Below are positions 1 through 4,259 of a stretch of DNA of 5,313 nt, piece after piece. The DNA is taken from NCBI GenBank assembly GCA_035354275.1, contig DAOQAU010000076.1, positions 1 to 5,313 on the forward strand. Reading direction: 5' to 3'. Position 1 is the first letter of the stretch; each line of letters opens with the position of its first letter. This DNA is from DAOQAU01 sp035354275. Lineage in GTDB: Bacteria; Cyanobacteriota; Vampirovibrionia; Gastranaerophilales; Gastranaerophilaceae. The notes beneath the pieces were generated by a model. That model saw only the letters and a list, made by a program, of their open reading frames with translations, had not been told where the DNA came from and did not search any database. A program made the position numbers and the translations under genes.

Positions 1-92
1 AATTATCAGATTATGTTATATACAACAATAAGACTTCTAAAGAATTAGAATTAGCAATTAACTCTCTTGAAAAAACATTAAACTTGCTTTAA
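1..92 (+). CDS. coaE: Probable dephospho-CoA kinase, C-terminal end (partial, 5' end outside window)
   Basis: Reading frame 3 is open from the left edge to TAA at 90-92 and gives 29 residues, starting L-S-D-Y-V-I-Y-N-N and ending in a charged helix (S-K-E-L-E-L-A-I-N-S-L-E-K). The pattern [AS]-D-[YF]-V-I-x-N followed by a few polar residues and a helix with E-L is the usual C-terminus of dephospho-CoA kinase, which phosphorylates dephospho-CoA with ATP in the last step of coenzyme A synthesis in the cytoplasm. The P-loop and catalytic parts lie outside the window, so the call rests on this tail alone. Another cytoplasmic kinase with a similar tail is possible. Its stop lies 3 bases from the stop of the opposing hydrolase gene. 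Confidence 0.6.
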   Translation, partial: LSDYVIYNNKTSKELELAINSLEKTLNLL

Positions 93-97
93 TGTTT
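70..97 (-). terminator. Hairpin terminator between convergent genes
   Basis: AAACATTAAA (73-82) and TTTAATGTTT (88-97) form a perfect 10-bp inverted repeat around the 5-base loop CTTGC. Read on the minus strand the stem runs into a T tract (complement of A70-A75), as in a rho-independent terminator for the hydrolase gene. The stem is AT-only apart from two G-C pairs, so it may be weak. It lies inside the last codons of the coaE-like gene and covers both stop codons. Confidence 0.5.
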
Positions 98-794
98 ATG
101 CTATTTGACCTTTTGTAGGCGCAAAGACAGTAAAAGAAGCATTCATGTTTGTAATAAGGTTTTGAACATGATCGCTTGCTTCTTTTCCGTTGCCTAGAGT
201 TACCGCGATGTGTCCGTGAGGGTTTTTTGATGTTCTGTTCCAAACAATTATGCAGCCTGCAGGTAAGTTTTTCAGATCATTTCTTGACACTTGAACTTGT
301 TTGAAATTTTTATTATTTGAAAGATTTCCTACTGCTTGATACGCAGATGCTCCCATTGAACCGCCTTTATGTAAGCCTGCCCAATCAAGTGCGAGCCTTA
401 CTCCTTTTAAACATTTTCCTATTGTTCCTGTCGAGCGGGCATTTTTATTTGCTATGTTTGCAAAAGTATTTCCAAGCTCAGCGTTATAAACACTTTTTAA
501 AGCAGGAAGATTTGTATTGGTGTTGAAATTTGTTGTTATTATTTCTGATTGCTGTTTTAATGTCATCATTTTTTTTGTAAAAAGGTTAAAAAGCATAAGA
601 GAAGACATAAAATCATTATCAAAAAATAATTTAAAATTCGTATCAATCGGCACAATGCCTTCAGTGAAAAGAGAATCAGAGCCAACAGGGCAAAAAATAT
701 CTTTCTCCGAATTTATATTTTCGGAAAATAAATTGTAAGGGTTAGAATTTAACCCCGTAGTATTTAATGCAATAGAACCAAACCTGTCAAACAT
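96..794 (-). CDS. CHAP/NlpC-P60-like peptidoglycan hydrolase, no signal peptide
   Basis: This is a 232-residue protein. The C-terminal part (about 120-212) looks like a papain-like cysteine amidase/endopeptidase fold of the CHAP or NlpC/P60 type. Candidate nucleophile Cys128 sits in S-T-G-x-x-G-K-C-L-K-G-V-R-L-A-L at the start of a helix. L-P-A-G-C-I-I-V-W (177-185) is the usual strand, and P-H-G-H-I-A-V-T-L-G-N-G (192-203) supplies the candidate catalytic His195, followed by E-A-S-D-H (205-209). Proteins of this type cut peptide stems or cross-links of peptidoglycan. The N-terminal 115 residues, rich in N, S, T and F, match nothing I recognise. There is no signal peptide or membrane segment, so export would need another route, or the enzyme acts on lysis. 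The ATG at 792-794 is preceded by AAAGG only 3 bases away, a poor ribosome site. A TATAAT lies 30 bases upstream. The fold assignment is fairly safe; the exact bond cut cannot be told. Confidence 0.75.
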   Translation of the reverse strand: MFDRFGSIALNTTGLNSNPYNLFSENINSEKDIFCPVGSDSLFTEGIVPIDTNFKLFFDNDFMSSLMLFNLFTKKMMTLKQQSEIITTNFNTNTNLPALKSVYNAELGNTFANIANKNARSTGTIGKCLKGVRLALDWAGLHKGGSMGASAYQAVGNLSNNKNFKQVQVSRNDLKNLPAGCIIVWNRTSKNPHGHIAVTLGNGKEASDHVQNLITNMNASFTVFAPTKGQIA

Positions 795-823
795 AAACCT
801 TTAATCCCAAATAAACCTTATAT

Positions 824-829
824 ATTATA
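824..829 (-). promoter_or_regulatory. Candidate -10 box for the hydrolase gene
   Basis: On the minus strand this reads TATAAT, a perfect -10 match, ending 29 bases before the ATG. Upstream at normal spacing there is only a T-rich stretch and no good -35 box. In such AT-rich DNA a perfect -10 can occur by chance. Confidence 0.35.
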
Positions 830-870
830 TAAAGTATTTTTCTTGAAAAAAATTGCCTAAATTTCAAAAA

Positions 871-978
871 TTATTTTTTTATGATGAACAAAAAGTATCC
901 GACTATAAGGTTTAGTCCGATAATAAGTATTATAAATATTGATTTTATTATGTTTTTTAGGGTTGTCTGAATTTGCAT
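871..978 (-). CDS. Possible small single-span membrane peptide (35 aa)
   Basis: ATG at 976-978 opens a frame of 35 codons closed by TAA at 871-873. The product starts M-Q-I-Q-T-T-L-K-N, then has a hydrophobic stretch from about residue 13 to 33 rich in I, L and F with G21, N23 and G27 inside, and ends in K-K. This fits a single membrane span with a few charged residues at each end. The ribosome site is weak (AAGAG about 13 bases upstream). It lies 76 bases upstream of, and in the same direction as, the hydrolase gene, so the two could be co-transcribed. AT-rich DNA readily yields Ile/Leu/Phe-rich chance frames, so this may not be a gene. No family is recognised. Confidence 0.3.
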   Translation of the reverse strand: MQIQTTLKNIIKSIFIILIIGLNLIVGYFLFIIKK

Positions 979-1057
979 TGTTTGATGATAACTCTTAAGA
1001 ATTATTACATAACCGACAAAAGTATATAAGAAAAAATTTAATCTGCTCAGTTGGGTA

Positions 1058-1077
1058 ATAATTTTTTAAAAAATTAT
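1058..1077. repeat. Perfect 20-bp AT palindrome
   Basis: ATAATTTTTT is followed at once by its reverse complement AAAAAATTAT, with no spacer. It lies 13 bases beyond the GC-rich hairpin, on the far side from the Spy-like gene. It could add a U tract downstream of that hairpin on the minus strand, or be a protein site, or simply a chance product of base composition. Confidence 0.5.
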
Positions 1078-1090
1078 AGCCGTAAAGGAT

Positions 1091-1136
1091 AACAACAGGG
1101 CGGGATTTTCCTTTAGGAAAATCCCGCCCTGTTGTT
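1091..1136 (-). terminator. Strong hairpin terminator of the Spy-like gene
   Basis: Two perfectly complementary 21-base arms (1091-1111 and 1116-1136) enclose the loop TTTA; the core contains AGGGCGGGATTTTCC. The hairpin starts 15 bases after the stop of the Spy/CpxP-like gene, the right place for its terminator. The clearest T run (ATTTTT, 1137-1142) follows on the plus strand; on the minus strand the arm is followed by ATCCTTTA, a poor U tract. It may therefore act in both directions or mainly as an mRNA 3'-end stabiliser. Its GC-rich core stands out from the AT-rich surroundings. Confidence 0.7.
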
Positions 1137-1151
1137 ATTTTTAAATAAGAA

Positions 1152-1775
1152 TTATTTTTTCATGGGTTTTTCAGAATCCATTGGGCAGCCAAAAGGAGGT
1201 GGAGGTGGTGCATCAGAGCCCATAAACCTGTGTCCGTGGTGTTTTTTGTGATCAGGGTATCCTTTTTTCATCATTTCTGCTCTTTTTTCTTCTCTTAGGA
1301 TTTTAAGTTTAGCCTGTTGTTCTTTTGTCAAAATTGCTTCAAATTCTTGTCTTGATTTGCAAAAGTGTTTTTTAAGTTCTTTTTTAGCTTTTCTTAGTTC
1401 GTGTTTTTGTTGCATAACCAAACAAGGACAAGTTTTTTTCTCTTTTAAGTCTCTTAATTTATTTTTTTCGCATCTGATATTTTCCATTATTTTTTTAGCT
1501 TCTTCTCGATTTTTTTTATCAAGAACTTCAGCTTTTGTCTTTTGCTCTTCGGTCATATTAAGAGCGTTGTACATAAGCTGTCTTTCTTTAATCATTTTAG
1601 CTTCAAATCTTTTTTTAGCATCTTTATCTGGCATTTTAAATTCTTTTTGCGGTGGATTTTTAAGGTCAGGATTATTTGGACAAGGACATTTTTCAGAATT
1701 TAGCGGGCAGGCGGCAAGTGCTGATGTTGCACTAAAAGCTAAGCACAAAGCTGCAGTAAATAAGTATTTTTTCAT
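1152..1775 (-). CDS. Spy/CpxP-like periplasmic protein, Cys- and His-rich
   Basis: This 207-residue protein starts with a clear signal sequence (M-K-K-Y-L-F, hydrophobic core, S-A-L-A-A-C, cleavage around 21/22). The rest is mostly charged helix. Two LTxxQ-type motifs appear, M-T-E-E-Q (74-78) and L-T-K-E-Q (149-153), the mark of the Spy/CpxP/LTXXQ family of periplasmic chaperones and metal-stress sensors. The mature part has eight cysteines (23, 30, 32, 102, 116, 118, 139, 197), several in C-P-C pairs, a His cluster H-K-K-H-H-G-H (176-182), and a proline run near the C-terminus. This points to disulfides or metal binding, which is inference. L-A-A-C (20-23) is also an acceptable lipobox, so it may be a lipoprotein. 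AAGGAG (1782-1787), 6 bases before the ATG, fixes the start. It is a single-gene unit with its own promoter and terminator, divergent from the Mini-III gene. Confidence 0.75.
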   Translation of the reverse strand: MKKYLFTAALCLAFSATSALAACPLNSEKCPCPNNPDLKNPPQKEFKMPDKDAKKRFEAKMIKERQLMYNALNMTEEQKTKAEVLDKKNREEAKKIMENIRCEKNKLRDLKEKKTCPCLVMQQKHELRKAKKELKKHFCKSRQEFEAILTKEQQAKLKILREEKRAEMMKKGYPDHKKHHGHRFMGSDAPPPPPFGCPMDSEKPMKK

Positions 1776-1821
1776 ATAATTCTCCTTCCGGTATTCAAAA
1801 TACCAATTATCGGACAGTTAG

Positions 1822-1849
1822 ATTTTAACGCTAAAAAATATAAAATCAA
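1822..1849 (-). promoter_or_regulatory. Promoter of the Spy/CpxP-like gene
   Basis: On the minus strand TTGATT (1844-1849) is followed after 16 bases by TAAAAT (1822-1827), each close to the sigma-70 consensus. The predicted transcript start near 1815 leaves a leader of about 40 bases ending in a good AAGGAG site. The leader also contains a small inverted repeat, GGTAT...ATACC (1790-1804), just upstream of the ribosome site. Confidence 0.5.
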
Positions 1850-1885
1850 TAAGCAAAAAGATTTATTTCATGCTAGGATTTAGGC

Positions 1886-2245
1886 ATGGAAGAAATTAAT
1901 TTAAGAAATTATGCGCATTTGGGCGATGCGGTGTGGGAATTGTTTGTAAGAGAAATCACCATACTTAAAACTCAAAAAGCAAAGGAATTGCACAAGCTTA
2001 CGACTGATAAAGTTAATGCAAAATTTCAGCATGAGCTTTTATTAAAGATACAGAATTTTTTAAGTGAAGAAGAAATTGAATTAACAAGAAGAGGAAGAAA
2101 TTTGCCTATTCCGGTCGGGAGAAAATCAAATCAGAGCGAATACAGGATGGCAACTGCATTTGAGGTTTTAATTGGGCGGTTATATATTAAAGATAAGACT
2201 CGCTTAGATGAGATTTTGACCAAAATCAAGGATTTTTTGGAGTAA
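1886..2245 (+). CDS. mrnC: Mini-ribonuclease III
   Basis: This 119-residue protein is a catalytic RNase III fold without the double-stranded-RNA-binding domain, the defining layout of Mini-III. The first signature, Y-A-H-L-G-D-A-V-W-E (9-18), holds the catalytic Asp14. The second, A-T-A-F-E-V-L-I-G-R-L-Y (89-100), holds Glu93. R-R-G-R-N (68-72) and the loop up to the Y-R at 86-87 are also typical. In Bacillus subtilis the enzyme trims both ends of the 23S rRNA precursor as a dimer, using Mg2+; the same role is expected here. The family is shared by Firmicutes, cyanobacteria and plastids. The ATG is supported by AGGA (1875-1878), 7 bases upstream. The length is normal to slightly short. No cysteinyl-tRNA synthetase or rlmB gene lies next to it, unlike in many Firmicutes. 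Confidence 0.93.
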   Translation: MEEINLRNYAHLGDAVWELFVREITILKTQKAKELHKLTTDKVNAKFQHELLLKIQNFLSEEEIELTRRGRNLPIPVGRKSNQSEYRMATAFEVLIGRLYIKDKTRLDEILTKIKDFLE

Positions 2246-2250
2246 ATATA

Positions 2251-2278
2251 TTTACAAAAAAAATTTAGGGAGTATAAT
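2251..2278 (+). promoter_or_regulatory. Promoter of the tRNA-Ala gene
   Basis: TTTACA (2251-2256), 16 bases, then TATAAT (2273-2278): five of six and six of six matches to the sigma-70 boxes. It begins 5 bases after the Mini-III stop. A start near 2285 would give a 5' leader of about 58 bases for RNase P to remove. Confidence 0.65.
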
Positions 2279-2342
2279 TTTAGTTGAACGGCAGTTTATT
2301 TTAGTCGAAATAATTGAAAATTTAATAGTAAAAAATTGCTCC

Positions 2343-2415
2343 GGGGGATTAGCTCAGTTGGTAGAGCGCCTGCCTTGCACGCAGGATGTCGCAAGTTCGA
2401 ATCTTGTATCCTCCA
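2343..2415 (+). tRNA. tRNA-Ala (anticodon UGC)
   Basis: All arms fold. Acceptor GGGGGAT (2343-2349) pairs with ATCCTCC (2408-2414). The D arm is GCTC/GAGC. The anticodon stem CCTGC/GCAGG carries loop CTTGCAC with anticodon TGC at 2376-2378. The variable loop has 5 bases. The T arm is GCAAG/CTTGT with loop TTCGAAT. The third acceptor pair is G2345 with T2412, the G3-U70 wobble that is the identity mark of alanine tRNA. The discriminator is A2415. CCA is not encoded: A follows, so the tail must be added by the CCA enzyme. It is a single tRNA gene, not next to an rRNA operon in this window. Confidence 0.97.
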
Positions 2416-2455
2416 AAAACAAAGACCGCATCTACGATGCGGTCTTTGTTTTTGG
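2413..2455 (+). terminator. Bidirectional terminator after tRNA-Ala
   Basis: Two perfectly complementary 20-base arms (2413-2432 and 2436-2455) enclose TAC. The GC core is GACCGCATC/GATGCGGTC; the outer arms are A-rich then T-rich (CTTTGTTTTT), so either strand ends in a U tract. On the plus strand it ends the tRNA transcript; on the minus strand it lies 33 bases after the stop of the 97-residue secreted-protein gene. The outermost pairs use the last three bases of the tRNA itself (C2413, C2414, A2415). Confidence 0.85.
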
Positions 2456-2488
2456 CAGTATTTTTTAAGACGAGAATTACCAAGTCAA

Positions 2489-2782
2489 TTATCTTTTTTC
2501 GTAGTTGCTGAAATTTACAAAAGGTGCAACCAAAGAGTTTACTGTGTTCATTATTTGAGTATAATCCTGCGCGCCTTCGGCTTCTTCGGCAAAGTTGTTC
2601 GCTTCTTCGCTTGATGTGGATTTGGGCTTGCTCAATTTGTATTTGGATTGACTCTGTTGCGAAGGCAGTTCGGATTGCAAAATTACCACTTCTTTTTTTT
2701 CATCCGGAGCCGCTGCTTTTGCAGGACATATGAAAAGGCTTACAAAAAATATAATTACAAGTGTTTTTACAATCTTTTTCAT
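2489..2782 (-). CDS. Small secreted protein of unknown function
   Basis: Read from the ATG at 2780-2782, the product has 97 residues. It opens with a classical signal peptide: M-K-K-I-V-K, a hydrophobic core (L-V-I-I-F-F-V-S-L-F-I), and C-P-A-K-A with likely cleavage after Ala23. The mature part of about 74 residues is polar: Q/S/K-rich in the middle, then an acidic stretch (E-E-A-N-N-F-A-E-E-A-E), and an amphipathic C-terminus with N-S-L-V-A-P-F-V-N-F. No family is recognised. An in-frame TTG at 2798-2800 would add six residues (reading R-Y-N-I-G before M-K-K) but has no ribosome site and places the -10 box inside the gene, so the ATG is preferred. There is no Shine-Dalgarno before the ATG; the transcript may be leaderless. 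The signal peptide argues that the gene is real. Confidence 0.6.
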   Translation of the reverse strand: MKKIVKTLVIIFFVSLFICPAKAAAPDEKKEVVILQSELPSQQSQSKYKLSKPKSTSSEEANNFAEEAEGAQDYTQIMNTVNSLVAPFVNFSNYEKR

Positions 2783-2788
2783 GCCAAT

Positions 2789-2794
2789 ATTATA
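2789..2794 (-). promoter_or_regulatory. -10 box directly before the small secreted-protein gene
   Basis: The minus strand reads TATAAT, then ATTGGC, then the ATG, so the expected transcript start falls on the A of the start codon. The region upstream is the T tract and stem of the preceding terminator, so no normal -35 box is present. This is a candidate promoter for a leaderless mRNA. Confidence 0.45.
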
Positions 2795-2798
2795 GCGC

Positions 2799-2824
2799 AA
2801 AAAAAAGGGAGTTTTTAGCCCCCT
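2799..2824 (-). terminator. Rho-independent terminator of the AMIN-domain gene
   Basis: On the minus strand AGGGGG (complement of 2819-2824) pairs with CTCCCT (complement of 2806-2811), one G-T pair included, around a 7-base A-rich loop, and is followed by a run of T (complement of A2799-A2806). It lies 34 bases after the stop of the AMIN-domain gene. It separates that gene from the small secreted-protein gene, whose -10 box begins four bases beyond the T run. Confidence 0.8.
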
Positions 2825-2858
2825 CGTAATATGTTGAGTATTGTTATCTGTTTCTTTT

Positions 2859-3929
2859 TTAGCCCATAACTCCGGCTTTTTTCATATTTGTTTTAAGCCC
2901 TTGTGCCAAATCAGAGCGTCCGTTTTTTTCATAAATTTTTGTCATTGATTCCAAAAATTTCACACTGTCTATATTGGAAGCTTTGGGCCTTGTATTGCTT
3001 ATAGTTCTTGATTGTGCAGTCGTTTGTGAAGTTTTTAATCCTGCACCCACAGGGACTTTTGTCGGTGTGATTGTTGGTCTTGCTGCGGGCCTTTGAATGT
3101 CGTGTGTCATGTAAGGACTTCTTGTTCCGCTTTGATAAGCTTTTAGTCCGTAATTTGCACCTGCCATTTGTGGAGCAATACTTGGGAGTGGTAAATGATT
3201 TAAATTTTCTTCTGTTGAAGAAAGTCCTCTGTAGCTTTCAAGCTCTCTTTCTCTTAAACTTTGTGACAGGCCTACTTTAATTGTATTATCTTGTCCTTTG
3301 AGGTTTTTAATTCCGCCCATTACTATTATTGTAAACAGTCCAAATGCTATCATCCAGCTTAAGTGGCTGCTTTTTAATGCTTTTTTAATGTATCTTCCCA
3401 AGGTGCTTGATGAAAGTCCGCTTAAAAAACTTTCGGAGTTTTCATCTAATCCTTCTTCATAAACGGATTTGTAAGTATTCATGGGTTTGCTTAATTCTAT
3501 TTGTTTTCCTGTTGTTGTTTGCAGTGAGCCGCCCAAAAGGCCCAACGGAGTTTTTAGGGTATCAAAACTTACGTTTGCATTGCCTACATTATCTGCCTGA
3601 ATAAGAATTTTTACCGTTTCATTGTTGATAGGTTCAACTACAACACTGTCAACAGAGGCGGTGTTACTATAAATCGTGTTGATTGACTTTGAGGCTCTTA
3701 TACCTTTAAGATGAAGCACCATTTTATTTGGGGCTTGGATAGTTTTGTGAAGCTCTGCGCTGTCATCAGATTTTAAAACTATGTCGTATGTATCTTTGTT
3801 TCCGTTAATCTGTATCGCTTGAAGCACATTGTCAGATGCAAATGCAAGGTTTCCTAAAAACGAAAAACCTAATGCAAACATTACCAAAATGCCTTTGTAG
3901 CTTATTTTTTCAATACTCTTGTTGTTCAC
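2859..3929 (-). CDS. AMIN-domain protein anchored in the inner membrane
   Basis: From the GTG at 3927-3929 this is a 356-residue protein. A signal sequence covers about 1-31 (basic start, hydrophobic I-L-V-M-F-A-L-G-F-S-F-L-G-N-L, A-F-A before the cut). Residues about 34-124 resemble an AMIN domain, the beta-sandwich that places amidases and PilQ secretins at peptidoglycan: Q-A-I-Q-I-N-G-N, then T-Y-D-I-V-L-K-S, then N-K-M-V-L-H-L-K-G, then V-K-I-L-I-Q-A. A Ser/Gly/Leu linker leads to a membrane span at about 190-208 (W-M-I-A-F-G-L-F-T-I-I-V-M). Beyond it is a basic stretch, then a low-complexity Pro/Thr/Ala/Gln region and a final helix (about 319-353, F-L-E-S-M-T-K-I-Y-E-K-N-G). AMIN would be periplasmic and the long tail cytoplasmic. 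The frame is open upstream to an ATG at 4011-4013 (384 residues), but that start has no ribosome site, whereas the GTG has AAGGGAG at 7 bases. There is no catalytic domain, so its role is likely scaffolding (inference). Confidence 0.7.
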   Translation of the reverse strand: MNNKSIEKISYKGILVMFALGFSFLGNLAFASDNVLQAIQINGNKDTYDIVLKSDDSAELHKTIQAPNKMVLHLKGIRASKSINTIYSNTASVDSVVVEPINNETVKILIQADNVGNANVSFDTLKTPLGLLGGSLQTTTGKQIELSKPMNTYKSVYEEGLDENSESFLSGLSSSTLGRYIKKALKSSHLSWMIAFGLFTIIVMGGIKNLKGQDNTIKVGLSQSLRERELESYRGLSSTEENLNHLPLPSIAPQMAGANYGLKAYQSGTRSPYMTHDIQRPAARPTITPTKVPVGAGLKTSQTTAQSRTISNTRPKASNIDSVKFLESMTKIYEKNGRSDLAQGLKTNMKKAGVMG

Positions 3930-3936
3930 TTCCCTA

Positions 3937-3943
3937 CTCCCTT
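3937..3943 (-). promoter_or_regulatory. Shine-Dalgarno deciding the GTG start of the AMIN gene
   Basis: The minus strand reads AAGGGAG, then 7 bases, then GTG (3927-3929). It is one of the best ribosome sites in the window, and the resulting N-terminus is a normal-length signal peptide instead of one with a 38-residue leader. Confidence 0.6.
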
Positions 3944-3984
3944 GTAACTTTCTCCTCAACGTATTTTGAAATTTACTCAACTTC

Positions 3985-3990
3985 ATTATA
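3985..3990 (-). promoter_or_regulatory. Candidate -10 box of the AMIN gene
   Basis: TATAAT on the minus strand, 55 bases before the GTG start, which would give a leader of about 50 bases carrying the AAGGGAG site. No convincing -35 box is seen at normal spacing. The box falls inside the longer reading of the gene, which also argues for the GTG start. Confidence 0.35.
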
Positions 3991-4045
3991 AAGTGTACTT
4001 TTTTTGGCTTCATGTATCATCAATCAGGGGATTTAACTTTTTATT

Positions 4046-4057
4046 GACCACTTGGTC
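4046..4057. promoter_or_regulatory. Short dyad, possible operator
   Basis: GACCA-CT-TGGTC is a 5-bp inverted repeat with a 2-base centre, about 55 bases upstream of the candidate -10 box of the AMIN gene. It has the shape of a small operator but is short enough to be chance. Confidence 0.2.
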
Positions 4058-4065
4058 TATGAAAA

Positions 4066-4093
4066 GTGAGGAGTGAGAGGTGAGAAGTGTGTG
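4066..4093 (+). repeat. Degenerate 7-bp tandem repeat
   Basis: Four consecutive heptamers GTGAGGA, GTGAGAG, GTGAGAA, GTGTGTG. This is a purine-rich non-coding stretch between the divergent AMIN and gatD genes, directly followed by the 8-bp repeat array. Confidence 0.6.
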
Positions 4094-4097
4094 GATT

Positions 4098-4153
4098 AAA
4101 AGTTGAAAAGTCGAATAGTCGAATAGTTGAAAAGTTAAAAAGTTAAAAAGTTA
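4098..4153 (+). repeat. 8-bp tandem repeat array, seven units
   Basis: Seven units in a row: AAAAGTTG, AAAAGTCG, AATAGTCG, AATAGTTG, AAAAGTTA, AAAAGTTA, AAAAGTTA. The consensus is AAWAGTYR. The last three units are identical, as if recently copied, while the first four have drifted. The array stops 9 bases before the assembly gap. Confidence 0.85.
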
Positions 4154-4162
4154 AATTTATTA

Positions 4163-4172
4163 NNNNNNNNNN
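4163..4172. other. Assembly gap (10 N)
   Basis: Ten N bases sit between two repeat stretches. The real length and content of the gap are unknown; a scaffolder often writes a fixed N count. The repeats on both sides explain why assembly failed here. Confidence 0.99.
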
Positions 4173-4180
4173 AATTGCAC

Positions 4181-4235
4181 TTATTCACTTATTTACCTAT
4201 TCACTTCTATTTACCATTTACTATTTACTATTTAC
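4181..4235 (-). repeat. Degenerate 7-8-bp tandem repeats, opposite strand
   Basis: The units TTATTCAC, TTATTTAC, CTATTCAC, TTCTATTTAC, CATTTAC, TATTTAC, TATTTAC read on the minus strand as GTAAATA/GTGAATA-type repeats. They are purine-rich on the minus strand, while those left of the gap are purine-rich on the plus strand, so the two arrays point towards each other across the gap. The array runs to within 8 bases of the first gatD -10 box. Confidence 0.75.
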
Positions 4236-4253
4236 TCCCGTTTATAATATAAT
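4224..4253 (+). promoter_or_regulatory. Promoter of gatD, probably inside the repeat edge
   Basis: Two overlapping TATAAT boxes (4243-4248 and 4248-4253) precede the ATG at 4260. The second has TTTACT (4224-4229) at 18 bases, supplied by a repeat unit. Its start would fall on or next to the A of the ATG; the first would give a leader of about 5 bases. No Shine-Dalgarno is present, so translation is likely leaderless or nearly so. Confidence 0.5.
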
Positions 4254-4259
4254 TTTTTT

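Noticed and set aside
58..243. 61-residue frame on the minus strand
   Set aside because: Antisense or out of frame to the coaE end and the hydrolase gene; Arg/Lys/Ser/Cys-rich composition with no motif.
1357..1779. 140-residue hydrophobic frame on the plus strand
   Set aside because: It is the mirror of the Lys/Glu-rich Spy-like gene; complement of AAA/GAA codons yields Phe/Leu/Ser. The opposite strand has a signal peptide, ribosome site and promoter.
1870..1899. Nine-codon frame ATG...TAA overlapping the Mini-III start
   Set aside because: It could be read as a leader peptide, but it has no ribosome site and is short enough to be chance.
2336..2614. 92-residue plus-strand frame over the tRNA
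   Set aside because: It runs through tRNA-Ala and its terminator, the classic false gene over a tRNA, and then antisense to a gene with a signal peptide.
3930..4013. 28 extra N-terminal residues of the AMIN protein
   Set aside because: No ribosome site at the ATG, a -10 box inside the stretch, and a much better GTG start downstream; kept as the alternative.
4098..4235. CRISPR array
   Set aside because: Units are only 7-8 bases, directly adjacent, with no spacers and no cas genes nearby.
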